A DNA stretch of 64,000 bases from Lineus longissimus (GCF_910592395.1 NC_088319.1:9178001-9242000); one strand, 5' to 3'. Shown: positions 50,801 to 62,529, counted from the first letter of the stretch. Numbers and translations: made by a program. The notes: a model not told the origin generated them from the sequence alone.

Positions 50801-53800
50801 GGAACCAATTCCAAGAACTTCCTGTGTCAAACAAATATATTACCATAAATTCTTTTGTTTTAGTACTTTTTTAATCACCCAATTTTACCGGGATTTACAC
50901 GCACCACCATTCTTACCTTGAGACAGAGTTGTTTGCTGCGGTCAAATACTGATATCAGCAGATTCTTCTGAGCATTTCCTTTTTCGATTAGTTCAATCTT
51001 CATCTTGTCATAGATGTAGAGGAGATAATGAGTATCCTCGCGGGCATACTTGATCAACTCATCGGGCAGGGGTCTGTAAACAGGCATCAAAATATCAAGA
51101 CAACAAGCCAGGTGGTGACAGGGTTCACTGAGAAACTTGATTGCTTGGGTTCGCCCCTGTTTGACTTTCACAGGTTTTGTGGTCGGTTACAAACTTATAT
51201 TGAAAACAATGAAACAACAGTGAAAACTGTGCGGGTTTCCGGTGTTAACTAGTTTCCTGCATTTGCCGTGGTTTCCTGATTTAGTAATAGTAGAAAAGAG
51301 AAAGTTTCTCTATATTTCACAACAGAGATCTCCCAACTGGGACACACCAGACAATAGTATCTATGCAGGATTCACAATCAGAAGAACGACAACTGAACAA
51401 GTAAAACCTTTCTCTAATTAATCTAATAGGCCTAATTCTATCAACTATTTCACCACGGAAAAATAGTAAAAGAGAATGGTCAACAGTGTCATGACAGATC
51501 ATCAGAAAAGATGTATATAATAATAATAAATAATGTCTATTATTTATAAAGCGCTACTCAGTACGCTATCCTGTTCAAGCGCTATTTGTTAATTCTCTAC
51601 TCCTTGTCACTGATAATGTCTCTCGAATAGATGTTCCCAAATGTATCACTCACTATCAGTACACAGGATTTCGGGATGGGAGGCCGCCTCTTTGAAGGTT
51701 ACCGTTAGTGAATGCCTCTACGGTCAACAACGGTACGGTAAAGTTGTACTTTTGTATTGATAAGGGCCGCAACTACAAGTAGTTCCTACGTGGTGAAATC
51801 AACAAATAAATTCACTTAGCTCCCTGGGCAGGGCTCTACAAAAGACTTGTATTCAATGACTTAATGTTGATAGACTTTCATGTATCGTCCTAAAAGTGTG
51901 TGAGAATCATGAATGGAAAGGATTGGATTTTTTTTAAAATTTCTATTCTTCATGATGATATTATACAAGTTTATTCATGTTTCTTATTCTCCCATCAGAA
52001 AACAAATATTTTGAGTTGAAAACACACAAAAACAATGTGTGTATTCTGTATAAAATGTGTCCTGTCAATTCAAAATCATGTCCCAACGGGTAAACAAGAG
52101 GCACAAGGGCCAGGTGCTCAGCTGAAATACATGGGTTAAATACAATGCACAAAACATGGAAAGTACCAGGTAGGTCTCTTTCAACCTCAATTATTTTCGT
52201 TTACCTATTGATAGGCCTATATCACGCATATACATGTATACCAAAGTAAAAAGACTCTTCGACAAATAATAACAAAATGTGCCACTTATTAGTCGAATAC
52301 CTGGGTGATATGTAATGGAGACTTATCAGATACACCGACAATTTAGTCACTCTAGCTACAGCCAAAGGCTATAAAATGGCAAAATATGACTTCAAAGATG
52401 GCCGCTGTCAAATTTTTAAAAAAATAAAGAAAATGTAATATACAAGTGAAAAGGGAATTTTTTTCCTTGAAGGATAAACTCACAACCTTCGAAGTTATAC
52501 AATAGCGGAAAATTCAAATCAATTTAAAACTTGATCAATGCAGATTTTTGCTCAGCAACACCAACTTGTAGTATCAATCAAACCTATTCCAATTTCATAT
52601 CAAAATCTACTTGCACGAAAACTTCCTCAAATTTGTTTCAAACCTCTATCTATTGGAATAAAGCGACAAAAAATTTATTTGTAATCTACGCCTTTAGCCC
52701 CCTGGTGAGAAGAATTTAAGTCGAACTGTGCTAAATTTTCTGTCAGGGGCATTTCCTTGGCTGTTCTTCCTCATGGCAAGATTGGAAGTGCCTAGGTCTT
52801 ACAGTTACAAAACATGCACTCATGTCGACGGACACCATTTTGAAAAGCTTTTTTACCAGGTCTGCTGACTTTTGTCAGCTGAGCTAAAAATGAACCTGAC
52901 AAACCTTATTCTCCAGTCAGCCAACTGATACTGTTTATCCGCCGTCACCTGACAATAATGACTCATCAAGTGGGCAAGGGAGAAGCGAGACATGTTCAGC
53001 ACCCTGGAAGCCTGGCCAGTATCAAACATGTTGACGATATAGACACCAAAGTCACGTTGCAACCAATCCACATCACTGTCAGAACCATGGAGTGCCTGGA
53101 AAGAACAGGACACACAGATTCTCAAATCATTCCCTGGAAGATCCAGTACGAAGGGTGATAAGAAATGGTCGAGCTTACACCAGACAGTCGGTCATACTCA
53201 CCTCGATTTCCCAAACGTGTAAGATAGTCAACAGCAGCTGCTGCCTTTACACATCAGATGTTTTTGTTCCAGGACCAATAATGTCACAAAATTTCAAATC
53301 CTCAAATAAATGAATAATGCTCAAATCAGATAAAACAAGTCTACCCATCAAAAGAGTCAAACCCAGAGTGGCAAGTCACAAAAATCAAGTTCATTATCTG
53401 CCCATGTTCCATCCAACACAAGAGCTATTTTTTATTGTCAAGCTCTCTGGGTTAAAAAATTATTGCCGGTTGTAATCCATACTGTAGTAGTCCACAAGAG
53501 CTATACCAGACACAATTCTCAAAGAATTCAATTGAAAGCATATTCATGATTATTCAAGGAACATTTTGGTTTGGACAGAATTTATTATCCAATTTTTGAA
53601 AATGATCCTGTGTTACCTTGATGATGTTCGGGTCTGTCATCACATCATTTAGCAGATGAATGTCCGACCTGAGAGCTAGGGCATCAACAATCCAATCTTG
53701 GCTCCTGGACGAGATCTGTATCAGGCATGTGATACCCAGGTAGGAACGGTAGGAATGATGCTGAAAGATAGAATGCAACAACATGACACATGCACATTGT

Positions 53801-56800
53801 GACAAAATCGTTCAATTATCTGTCATTCTGAACAATGGATATTCTGAGAATGACCAGTCTTGTCCAACATGGTCACAGCTGCAAAGGATATTAGGCCGTT
53901 ATATCTTCATTTACTGCTGAGAATGTCAAGTTTGTCTTGAGCTTAACATGTTTCAGGTTTTCGCATTCATCCAAACAACCTGTAAAATGGTAATAGTCAT
54001 AGAACAAGCGATGATCTCCAATACAGTGCTCTCGAGGTCACTGTTGGTCTTCGTTAACTCTTTCACTGCCGGCCCTATTTTAAAGTTATTCCCCCATCTT
54101 GCCAGCATTTTTGCCATTTTTACCACTTTTTTGTAGCAGGAGCTGGGGGCCCTCTTGGGCGCCCACGGCCACGTGCAGCTTGATCACCAGCTGCAGCAGG
54201 CTGCGCCCCCTGCCCACCATCACCTGAGTCATTGTCACTACTACTTATATCATTACCCCCAACATTATCACCATCAGAATCAGGCTGATCACGCAAATTG
54301 ATCTCAAATTGGTCTATCTTCACCAATTCACCCGACTCGAAATACCCACTTCCTGGGCACGAGATTGAACCGAATGCTTCCGAGAACACTTCCGAAGACA
54401 TGGCGGGAGGTTTAAATCAACGTAGAACCAATAGTTTGGTTTACTTTTTGATGAGTAGATGGAAACACAGAGATAACGTTTTGAAACGTTATTGGCAATT
54501 TAGCAACCTATTTTCAATAACGTTTTAAAACGTTATTGGCAGTGAAAGGGTTAAACAGGAGAGTGGAGTTAGGAACAAGACCAGTCTCTTCTTGATCATA
54601 CCTCCAAATCCACAGCAATTTCTTGTTCCTTTCTCAGCACCGAAATCATCTTCTCCAAATCAGGTAATTTATCCACAAATGTTAATGGTGTTTCTTCTAT
54701 GGGCAGAGGCTCCTAAAGTGAACAAAAGGCATCAGATTATAGCACAACATCAGTGGAATAGATTATGACATCAACCTGTCTGTTCATCCAAATCCAAGTA
54801 CTTTTATTTTCTGTGCCGATAGTGATGGTAATTACAGAGTAATAAAACGGCCAGGGGCCACTGTGCTCACCGTATAGATATTTGGTGGTTAGGAATTCAT
54901 CCTGGTTAAACAACATGCTGTTTGTATATTATGTAGGTCAAACCAAAGTTGGTATGACATGTGATGTATCCTTGCTTGGAGTACCTACCATAAAAAAATC
55001 ACGAAAACAAGTCACGAATAAGCGAGATATTGCACTTTTTACCTTTTTTAGTTTTGGCCTCCTGGTGGCCAAGTCGAGAATCAGATCGGATCAAAATTTG
55101 GTGTCAGAGGTAACATGACATAGGGAATCATGTGTTCCAAATTTCAAGTTTATAGTTTAAGCGGTTAAGAAACGTGCCACGGACAATTTATGCCATCTGA
55201 CCTCTGTGACCTTGAAAATTAGGTCAAATCAAAAACTCGTTGAGATTATATGACATAGGGGGTCATGTGTATCAAATTTCAAGTTCATAGCTTTATCGGT
55301 TAAGAAACGTGCCATAGTTACACTCAAACGGACAATTTACGTCATTTGACCTCTGTGACCTTAATAAATTATTTCAAGTCAAAAACCTGTATGATGCATG
55401 ATGTATGCTAATACTAGGAGAACCTCCCATAACAATTTCATCGAAAACGAGTCACTCGTAAGAGAGATATCACACTTTTTAGGTTTCCACTTCTGGCCCC
55501 CTGGTGGCCAAGTCCAGAATCAGATCCAACCGAAATTCATTGTCAGAGGTCACCTGACCAGGGGGGTCTTGTGTAAAAAGTTTCAAGTTCATAGCTCAAG
55601 CGGTTAAGAAACGTGCCACTGTTTTTAAAACAGGATACAGACAATGACGACGATGACAACGGACGACGACGACGGACACAGCGGTGTTGTATAGACTCCC
55701 CTGCGGTGAACCAAAAAAACTTCATCCGTCATTTCCAGGTTGGACCCCCTGGCTCCCGGACTTAATATTCTATTTTGGGCATAAACAACTTTCTTTTTTT
55801 TTTCGCTTTTGTATTGTATGCGCTGACAAATCTACTGCACATCACAGTTTTTTTCCTCAACTTTTCCTTGCCTTTGGAACCTGTTTCTCTAGCTTGGATG
55901 GGTCATACTCTAGCTGGTTGATCTCATACTCATATGGATGGGGGTAACTGAAATATCAAGTTGTAGAACCTTGATGGTAAAAAATAAATAAATAAAAGTT
56001 CTTACATAGTGCATTATGCTGTAGGCCTGAAATAATGTCAAACCTGTTTGTGATCTGACACCCAGAGCCCAAACGACATAAAAAATATCTTGGACAGCCA
56101 TTGAGTTGATGTTAAACTCTCTACTACATGTATTCTATAACAAGTTTCTCCAAAACCATCCCTTTGAATTTACATTAGAATAGCTCACACACGTGACAGT
56201 CTTTGGTGAAGCAGGAAAAAATTTTGAATTCTGCTTTTTCATCAAAAGCGCTTGGCGTACAGAAATCTTTGAGTAGCAACAAATAAAGACCATCAGTTAA
56301 AGGGACTCTAAAGGCAGCATCTAGGTAGGCAAGATAAACACACCAAGTCGCCAATAGGGGGTCTTGTCCACCTCACAGTACGTCTAAACTATTAATTCAC
56401 GCTTTTACGAGGAATATATTGAGTGTTGAATAAAATATGACCAAGGGCCATGTGTGCATATTAGTCAACCGAAGATAGCCTACTTAATCCCCCTGCTCCC
56501 GTCCATAGTCCCCCTTAAACAACGACTTCTCTTTGGAAAGAATGAGGTGACTAGGAAGTGATTTGAACGTGCAACCGAGGTCTAGCACACGAACTACAAC
56601 ACCACTGGCCTCTTAAATGGGTGCATCTGCTATCTATAACTCGCTTCATCAGATCTCTTCTATATGAATGACATAGTCTTATGATCAATTTTGAGATGGA
56701 TCCCAAAAAATTCCAACCAATTCCCAAGATGCAATCAGAAATTCAAACAGTGATGAAAACTCTGCGGAAGGGGGATTCAAAATTAGTCATAAACAATAAG

Positions 56801-59800
56801 TGCATCTCGTTGGACTACAGGAGTAACTAGAAGTCTCAGGCAAAGCGACATTGCGGTATTGAAGTGGCTATTACATAAACTATTTCTTACTCATTAGACA
56901 CTATCTTCTCATCCTCTTCATCATCGTCAGGCAGATTCAATCGGATACTTTCTGAAAATAGTGAACGTTGTGTTTAAAACTCTAAGTCTGAAATATAAAG
57001 GCCTGAACTCACTGTCGTCTTTTGACGCCTTGGAAAAAACGCTGCGATTTCACACGACGGGAAAACGTTGCGACAGAGATTTTGTAACCTGTTCTCACTG
57101 AAGCGTATAATCGCTGGCGGTGAAAGGGTGCAGACAAGGGTATAGACTTTCCATACCAAACAGCTGGCACAGACGTGTTGCAAAAATGTCTGACTCGGAT
57201 TCGGATTTTGCTGAAATCATGGTATCGTACCTGTATGCGAAGAGAAAAAGAAAGCGCAGACAATTTTTTTCTTCAGATACCTTCCTTCTTGTCAACATCT
57301 TTATATTCTGACAAGGATTTGTCATTAATCGAAGGATGTTTTTCGATTTGAACTATCAATCTCTCTATCAGGTCTGAAGACATGGTGCCAATGGGTTTGG
57401 GAGACAATTCCTAACTGCACACATGTACCGGCACTGCAGTGACAAATGCCTATCTTAATACCACAACTTAAACCTCTGTCAACCTTACAATTTATATCAC
57501 GAGACCCCACGATGATGTTATAATTTGCGGCGAATTCTACGCTTCGGTCGCTAATTTTGCAACGTACTTTTGCCCGAGCGCGTGGAACGCCGCGTCAAAA
57601 ACAAGGTATTTTGTCGCTTCGCCCAAGTGGGAACACATCTATGGAATTCAATGGATACCATTTGTGGCGCTAATCGCGGCGTTTTAACGCAACGTCGAAA
57701 GGCCGCGTAAAAACGCGACAGTGAGTTCAGACCTTTATGGTCAATATTTTCTCTGGGTCTCCGAGGTGAATTACAAGCATGACTTGAGTGTTGACGCAGA
57801 CCATTACATATGGTCCTCATCTGGATATGGGTGATGCAGACCACCCGGAGAAGCATCCAGGGGTTTCCAACCTCAGCAACCTCAGCAATGGCTTGACGCA
57901 CTGAAAAGCCCAGAAGCCAGCTCCAAGACCGAAGGACAAGTGAAATCAGTCAGATAGTTTGCTGATCATGTTAAAAACTGTGACTGGTATTCGCTATGAT
58001 TGTGACATTGATTGGAGCTGACATCAACATTTGACGTTACATGCAGTGGTTTCTTCAGCTTTCCTTTTAAAGCTGTGTCTTGAGATTGAACACTTTTCCA
58101 AAAAAATCAAAGAACTTTTTTATGACAATCATTTGAGCTATTGTTTCTTTTTCTTTAGTTGTGTTTAGTGCATTTTGACAGTTGTACTATTTGTGCAAAT
58201 GTGTGAGTGATTCTGGAATGGGTAATAACACAGACGTCACAGTATCATATCCAAATTGTGCCGTCTGAAGCTGTCTCACACAGGATATTGATTCTCCTTG
58301 GTGCAGACACGCACACACAACCAACTAATGTTCCTATCTTTCTGCCTTCAAAAGTCAACACCTTAACCCCTAGAACCCGAGCGGGCGGTTTCTGTGCCGC
58401 TGACAAGAAGCACATATACCCGAGCGGCCGGTTTTGGTACCAAATGGTTAGGCCCATTGCTATCAGCTACTGAACAAGTATTAGTTCAGCCACCTACCAC
58501 AGGATGTCTCTCCCATCGCTCAGCGTGTTGCTGACGCCAGTCAAGCAGACAATCTTCTCATAGGGCAGCCCAGCAGGGTGCCTAGGGCTGGGAAAGAGCT
58601 GATTTCGGTAAAAATGTCAAGAAAGTGGCCACCACTCGCATTTTCGCCTCCGTTTAAAGAAATGGGGGCGTCTTCTTTCATTCAGAACTCTTTTTTAATA
58701 GATAGAGGAAAGCTAGATGAACATCACAAACTTCAGTTGGAAAGGTTTTCTCTTATAGTTTTTATTCTAGATTCTTTTCAAATACCCTCTAAATACCCCA
58801 GGAACCCAGGGTACGGAGGTGGGTACCTCTGGGGAACCTAGGCTTCTAAGGGCTAAGAATAAGAATGCCAATGTGGTCTAACTGTGCACTTCCACTCACC
58901 GTTTAAAGATTTCAGCGCATGTGGCTTCACTGTTAACTTCGGGTAGAATGGTCTCGATGTGTTATCAACCTTTTCCTTGAACTTCAACTGAGGCCTCTGC
59001 ACAAACCTGGCAGCAAGAAGCCTGTAGCTTGACTTTTTGGCAGTGGATGGCGTTGTTGGCTGAAAAGAAGCTTTAATATGAACTAAAAGTCGCATGAACT
59101 CTCGAACATCTTTAGAAAGATAAGTTTTTGCATCATAAACCTCGAAATGTGTTCACATATAGCTTGAGTAATGTGAATTCCAGTTGACACTTGTGATGAA
59201 AATCAGCTGGAAAACATATACATGTACATAAATGTAGGTCTTAAATAAAAGATAAGAAATGTTAAAATATTTTATTTAAAATGCCCCCCCCCCAAAAAAA
59301 CCCAACTTCAAATTGAGGGCAAAATCCCTGTAAGACCAGAGATGAGTCAGCTTTGAAGAGAGAGAGTTGGGATGCCATTGAATTCGCCGCCCAAAGTGGT
59401 TGCCAATGCCAGGTTGTTGGATTCATTTGAAACAATCTAGATAAGGCATGAGCTCTACTACTAAGATTAACACCTTGGGTGGCAGGGTTTTTTAAAGAAA
59501 GTCTGTAGCCAGTGCCAGCGTTTACGCAAATTTTGTGAATTTTCAATGCAATAATAATAATAATAATGAAACGGCCAGGGGCCATTGTGCTCACCGTATA
59601 CATCTTTTAGTAGGCAGGATCATGCTTAGTTTAGAGGTGAATATGGTGAACACAATCAGGCATGAAGACTTTTTTTAGATGTGTATTGATGTCAAGTAAT
59701 AAGACAGGGCAGTATATATAAGTTTATGATCCAACCAATAATTGTCTATGACATCAATAAGATCAATATCATGTGATTGCTAAGAGTCCCTGCAATAAAA

Positions 59801-62414
59801 AAATCATCGAAAAAAAAGACATTAATAAGCGAGATATTGCACGTCCTACTTTTTCAGTTTTGACCCCCTGGTGGCCAAATCAAGAATCAGATCAGGCCAA
59901 AATTCGGTGTCAGAGATTATCTGATGTAGGGGGTTACATGTACCAACTTTCAAGTTCATAGCTTTAGCAGTTAAGAAACGTGCCATAGTTACACTCGAAC
60001 GGTCAATTTACGCCATTTGACCTCTGTGACCTAGAAAAGGAGGTCAAATCCAAAAATCATAGGAAATGTGATGTATCCTTGCTAGGAGTCCCTGCCATAA
60101 AATTTTATCGAAAACAATTCACATAAATAAGCAAGATATTGCACTTCTTCCTTTTTCCGTTATGGCCCCCTGGTGGCCGAATAAAGAATCAGATCAGGCC
60201 AAAATTCGACATCAGACGTTATCTGATGTAGGGGGTTATATGCACCAAGTTTCAAGTTCATAGCTTTACTGGTTAAGAAACGTGCCATAGTTTACACTCT
60301 AACAGCCAATTTACGCCATATGACTTCTGTGACCTTGAAAAGTAGGTCAAATTGAAAACCCGTAAAACATGTGATGTATTCTTCCTAACAGTACCTACCA
60401 TAAGAATTTTATCGAAAACAAGTCACTTATAAGCGAGATATCACACTTTTTAGATTTCCACTTTTGGCCCCCTGGTGGCAAAGTTAGGAATCAGATCGAA
60501 CCAAAATTCAGCACCAGAGGCTATGTGATATAGGGGGTTATATGTACCAAGTTTCAAGTTCATAGCTTTAGTGGTTAAGAAACGTGCCATAGTTTACACT
60601 CTAATGGCCAATTTACGCCATATGACCTCTGTGACCTTGAAAAGTAGGTCAAATTGAAAACCCGTATAATATAAAATGTATATTTGCTATGAGTACCTAC
60701 AACAAAAGTTTTATCGAAAACAAGTCACTTATAAGCGAGATATCACACTTTTTAGATTTCCACTTTTGGCCCCCTGGTGGCAAAGTTAGGAATCAGATCG
60801 AACCAAAATTCAGCACCAGAGGCTATGTGATATAGGGGGTTATATGTACCAAGTTTCAAGTTCATAGCTTTAGTGGTTAAGAAACGTGCCATAGTTTACA
60901 CTCTAATGGCCAATTTACGCCATATGACCTCTGTGACCTTGAAAACAAGGTCAAATTAAAAACCCGTATAATATAAAATGTATATTTGCTATGAGTACCT
61001 ACAACAAAAGTTTTATCGAAAACAAGTCACTAATAAGCGAGATATCACACTTTTTAGATATCGACATTTGGCCCCCTGGTGGCCAAACAGAGAATCAGAT
61101 CGGACCGAAAATCAGTGTCAGAGGTCAGCTGACCTAGGGCATTCTGTGTACAAAGTTTCAAGTTCATAGCCCTAGCAGTTAAGAAACGTGCCACTGTTAG
61201 GATACGACGACGACGACGACGACGGACACAGCGTTATCATATAGACTCCCCTTACGGTGAGCCAATAATGAGCAACAACAATACTGACTTCAGCTCGAGA
61301 GCTGGAGTCATAATCATATTGAATTCTTATATAGCGCTTTTCCATGTTTGCCTGATCAAAGCACTTTTGGGATATCATATTATTACCCCGGTCTCCACAG
61401 AAATCAATCAGGGGTTTCAAGGAGCAACCAGAAGGCTCTCAGTCTCACTTGAACTTGACCAGTACGGGAACTCAGCAGTGACTCGGCCGGGAGTTGAACC
61501 CATGACCTCCTGATCATGACGCCGACTCTCTTCCACTCCGCTACTACTGCCCCAAGTATTTGCAACGGCTAAATTTTACCCCAGCATCTTGACTAGTAGT
61601 AGACCATTGATTTTATAGCAGTTTGTACTTTGTAACCCAGAAAAGCCCAGAATGGAAAACATTTCTGAATTGAGAACACAGAAGAAGAAAAAAACAGGCA
61701 ATATCATCTCTTTCAGTTTCACAAGGAAATGCTCTTGGAGTCTCACACCTTCTGGGCTTACAAATGCCACTCCTTATCAGTACTTGCCTTTTTATTCCAG
61801 CTGGCATTTGTTGCTGTTGATTTTGGAGCAGTGGATGCAACAACCAGTGACGTCTCTGCTTTCTTGATGCCGGCGGCCTCATCCAGGAGGTTGCCCTGGA
61901 ACAAGGTTGAGAGCATAAGATTGATATGTAAAATTGTTACTTAAGAACAAAGTTTGCACTGGACCACAAGAACATAATCTCACCAGAGAGAGGTCCCCTT
62001 TCTACCTGAGTTCCTACATGTTCACGTATGCCAGGGCAGGCTAAACATCCCACACAGGGGATGTAACTTATGTGGACAAAATCAGCAGCTCTTCTCGCCT
62101 GTCCAAAATTATCAAGACTGAAATGATACACTTGGTGTGATCAGGCTCAGCATCATAACCCATCAAAAGATAAACACAACGCAGTATATTTTCGTTGCAG
62201 ATGCATGTGTTGGGATGGACTTGGTCTGTGGTGAAATCTTTCCCACTTTTTCCGCTGTCAATGCAAGTATGCAAATCAATTTTTACTTACAACTCTTTCC
62301 AGCAACTGGTCATTAGCATCAACAAGGACATCAAAGCGGTCCTCAACGTCCATATGGTGCGAATCAGCGTGGAGATTACCCTTTACTCCTTCGTGCTTCA
62401 TCAAAGTCTGCATC
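32808..62414 (-). CDS. EXOSC10: Exosome component 10 (Rrp6-type 3'-5' exoribonuclease), spliced, 5' end missing
   Basis: This is the nuclear exosome exonuclease for rRNA, snoRNA and mRNA processing. Twenty exons keep phase. From the 5' end: 62414-62291, 61895-61788, 59059-58900, 56953-56893, 55947-55872, 54712-54602, 53760-53617, 53095-52905, 51073-50917, 49994-49846, 48681-48631, 47741-47630, 46466-46325, 44871-44741, 44152-44075, 43343-43242, 41969-41853, 39986-39809, 35606-35527, 32912-32808. The DEDD-Y residues are present: AVDLE (exon 6), HGSDSD (exon 8), [10 protein letters not shown] (exon 9). The HRDC-like domain follows in exons 10-12, with the conserved [11 protein letters not shown] in exon 12. 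The YSQSDF motif (exon 18) and the NWPKR C-terminus match family ends. About 90 N-terminal residues were not found. The acceptor at 44871 was chosen to keep phase; a start at 44915 is possible only with an unseen exon. Confidence 0.95.
33828..33884. repeat. Snap-back inverted repeat, about 23-bp arms
   Basis: TGACTGTGCTTTAAAGAGAG... (33828-33850) pairs with its near-complement at 33863-33884 across a 12-nt loop (GGCGCCATGCCT). No direct repeats mark it as a transposon. Confidence 0.8.
34566..34617. repeat. 34-bp perfect palindrome flanked by 9-bp direct repeats
   Basis: 34575-34608 is fully self-complementary (TAGCCTGGTACCACTGG joined to its exact complement). GGCATCCAG occurs directly on both sides (34566-34574, 34609-34617). 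Nine-base duplications are typical of Mutator-like transposition, but the palindrome is too short to assign. Confidence 0.9.
36860..37840. mobile_element. Interspersed element bounded by CCCCCGCC / GGCGGGGG sequences
   Basis: ATACCCCCGCCGTGGGAGTATA near 36878 is mirrored by TATACCCCCACC and TTGGCGGGGGTATA at 37809-37838. A GACGGACGGACGCACGGACG run precedes the right end and an ATA-rich tail follows. The interior is the 146-bp tandem array. This is typical of non-autonomous repeats in marine invertebrates; the class is not determined. Confidence 0.55.
37030..37690. repeat. 146-bp tandem array, about four and a half units
   Basis: CTGCCCCTGG starts at 37041, 37187 and 37333, and a one-base variant at 37479, an exact 146-bp period. 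A fifth, degenerate unit at 37643 lies 164 bp further on. Each unit contains ATTGGATAAGTGGCGACGAC and ATCGGATCAATGGGCGCACT. Units 2-4 are nearly identical. Confidence 0.95.
40047..40410. mobile_element. Foldback-like element with ~85-bp inverted arms
   Basis: The left arm (40047-40135, with GCTCTGTACAGGAGCACAAG) and right arm (40324-40410, CTTGTGCTCCTGTACAGAGC) are inverted matches around a ~190-bp interior. A 62-63 bp tandem repeat begins at the outer edge of the right arm. Confidence 0.8.
40397..40590. repeat. 62-63 bp tandem repeat, three units
   Basis: GGTCCAATGA(T/A)GAAGACAT starts at 40397, 40459 and 40522. Each unit continues with CTAACCC(A/C)TCTATCTCC and CCACCATTTGTGG. The unit seeds from the outer end of the right arm of the adjacent inverted repeat. 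Confidence 0.9.
40885..41540. mobile_element. piggyBac-like non-autonomous element, 656 bp
   Basis: The ends CCCTTTCGCTGC / GCAGCGAAAGGG are flanked by TTAA on both sides (40881-40884, 41541-41544). A minus-strand open piece (41432-41202) encodes an acidic stretch ([17 protein letters not shown]) like the N-terminus of piggyBac transposases. It lies in the EXOSC10 intron between exons 41969-41853 and 39986-39809. Confidence 0.78.
42030..42890. repeat. Interspersed repeat with ~292-bp internal period
   Basis: GTACAGATGCCCAATAG recurs at about 42172 and 42464, and GTCTACATATAAAATTTGAA follows each. GTGCTCACCTGGG near 42050 and CCCAGGTGAGCTGACA near 42867 form inverted edges. It resembles the 302-bp family in layout (GACCTCTGTGACC blocks) but is a different sequence. 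Confidence 0.65.
45000..45190 (-). repeat. tRNA-like (SINE-like) segment, degenerate
   Basis: On the minus strand CTGGTTCGAAGCCC resembles a pol III B box, preceded by a weak A-box-like region. It does not fold into a clear tRNA, so it is probably a tRNA-derived repeat remnant. Confidence 0.35.
47365..47580. mobile_element. Short inverted-repeat element (copy 1 of a pair)
   Basis: Ends AGGGGGACTATAGGCAGC and GCTGCCTATATTGTCCCTT. The interior shares GTGAATCATTT / CCTTGGTCATG-type sequence with an inverted copy at 56300-56515. Both lie in EXOSC10 introns. Confidence 0.65.
48912..49442. mobile_element. piggyBac-like element, 531 bp, keeping the transposase C-terminal zinc domain
   Basis: The ends CACTTTCAGCGCC / GGCGCTGAAAGTG are flanked by TTAA (48908-48911, 49443-49446). 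The minus-strand frame at 49259-49062 encodes [21 protein letters not shown], the cysteine-histidine pattern that ends piggyBac transposases. It is therefore an internal-deletion derivative of an autonomous element. Confidence 0.85.
50045..50156 (-). pseudogene. Partial tandem duplicate of an EXOSC10 exon
   Basis: This copies 49925-50037, the 5' half of exon 49994-49846 plus its acceptor and upstream intron (phrases CACCTTCCGGCTT, CCCAAGTGACTCTCTTCATC and AACTGAAATGGACATT are shared). Small deletions shift the frame, and the 3' half and donor are absent, so it should not be a usable exon. Confidence 0.85.
51520..51600. repeat. SINE-tail-like segment
   Basis: A TAATAATAATAAA run is followed by ATTTATAAAGCGCTACTCAG, a common 3' signature of tRNA-derived SINEs in marine animals. 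No head is recognisable. Confidence 0.4.
54058..54550. mobile_element. piggyBac-like element, 493 bp, keeping a transposase N-terminus
   Basis: The ends CTCTTTCACTGCC / GGCAGTGAAAGGG are flanked by TTAA (54054-54057, 54551-54554). The minus-strand frame at 54401-54120 opens with an acidic Ser/Asp-rich region and an RGRGRPRG motif, as in piggyBac transposase N-termini. AACGTTTTAAAACGTT-type palindromes lie inside the right end. Confidence 0.78.
54846..55735 (+). repeat. Copy of the ~302-bp repeat family, shortened
   Basis: It starts AAACGGCCAGGGGCCA(C)TGTGCTCACCGTA and ends GACTCCCCTGCGGTGAACC after a GACGACGACGGACACAGCGG run, the same edges as 59575-61262. Units have the marker GAAACGTGCCA at about 55170, 55305 and 55610, so one unit carries a deletion. 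Confidence 0.85.
56300..56515. mobile_element. Short inverted-repeat element (copy 2, inverted to 47365-47580)
   Basis: It begins AGGGACTCTAAAGGCAGC and ends GTCCATAGTCCCCCTT, matching the other copy in inverted orientation. TTAA is present at both outer edges, which could be a target duplication. Confidence 0.65.
56530..56620 (-). repeat. tRNA-like segment, degenerate
   Basis: On the minus strand GGCCAGTGGTGTTGTAGTTC resembles a tRNA 5' half, and CGTTCAAATCACTTCC a B box/T arm with its 3' stem. The acceptor pairing is poor. I read it as a tRNA pseudogene or SINE head. Confidence 0.4.
59575..61262 (+). repeat. 302-bp tandem array, five units
   Basis: The marker CGTGCCA starts at 59979, 60281, 60583, 60885 and 61187, exactly 302 bp each time. 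The units centred on 60.58 and 60.88 kb are almost identical. Edges are AAACGGCCAGGGGCCATTGTGCTCACCGTA on the left (after an ATA microsatellite) and GACTCCCCTTACGGTGAGCC on the right (after a GAC microsatellite at 61205-61227). GCTCACCGTA and TACGGTGAGC are inverted. Small frames inside it are not conserved. Confidence 0.95.
61311..61553 (-). mobile_element. tRNA-derived SINE
   Basis: On the minus strand the head carries an A box TAGCGGAGTGG (complement of 61532-61542) and a B box GGTTCAACTCC (complement of 61490-61500), at tRNA-like spacing. The body ends with AAAGCGCTATATAAGAATTC and an AT-rich tail near 61311. It inserted next to the 302-bp array in an EXOSC10 intron. Confidence 0.82.
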
Positions 62415-62529
62415 CTGGAATAAGTTACAAGCTCAAGTCTGTGATTGGTTCAGTTTATAAAACTCCTTTTAGAGGTAGCATAATGTACAGTAGCTAACAG
62501 CAGTTGTTGAATTACATGCAAGTTCATCG

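Noticed and set aside
56530-56620. tRNA gene on the minus strand
   Set aside because: The arms are partly recognisable but the acceptor stem does not pair, and the B box is off consensus. A pseudogene or SINE head is more likely.
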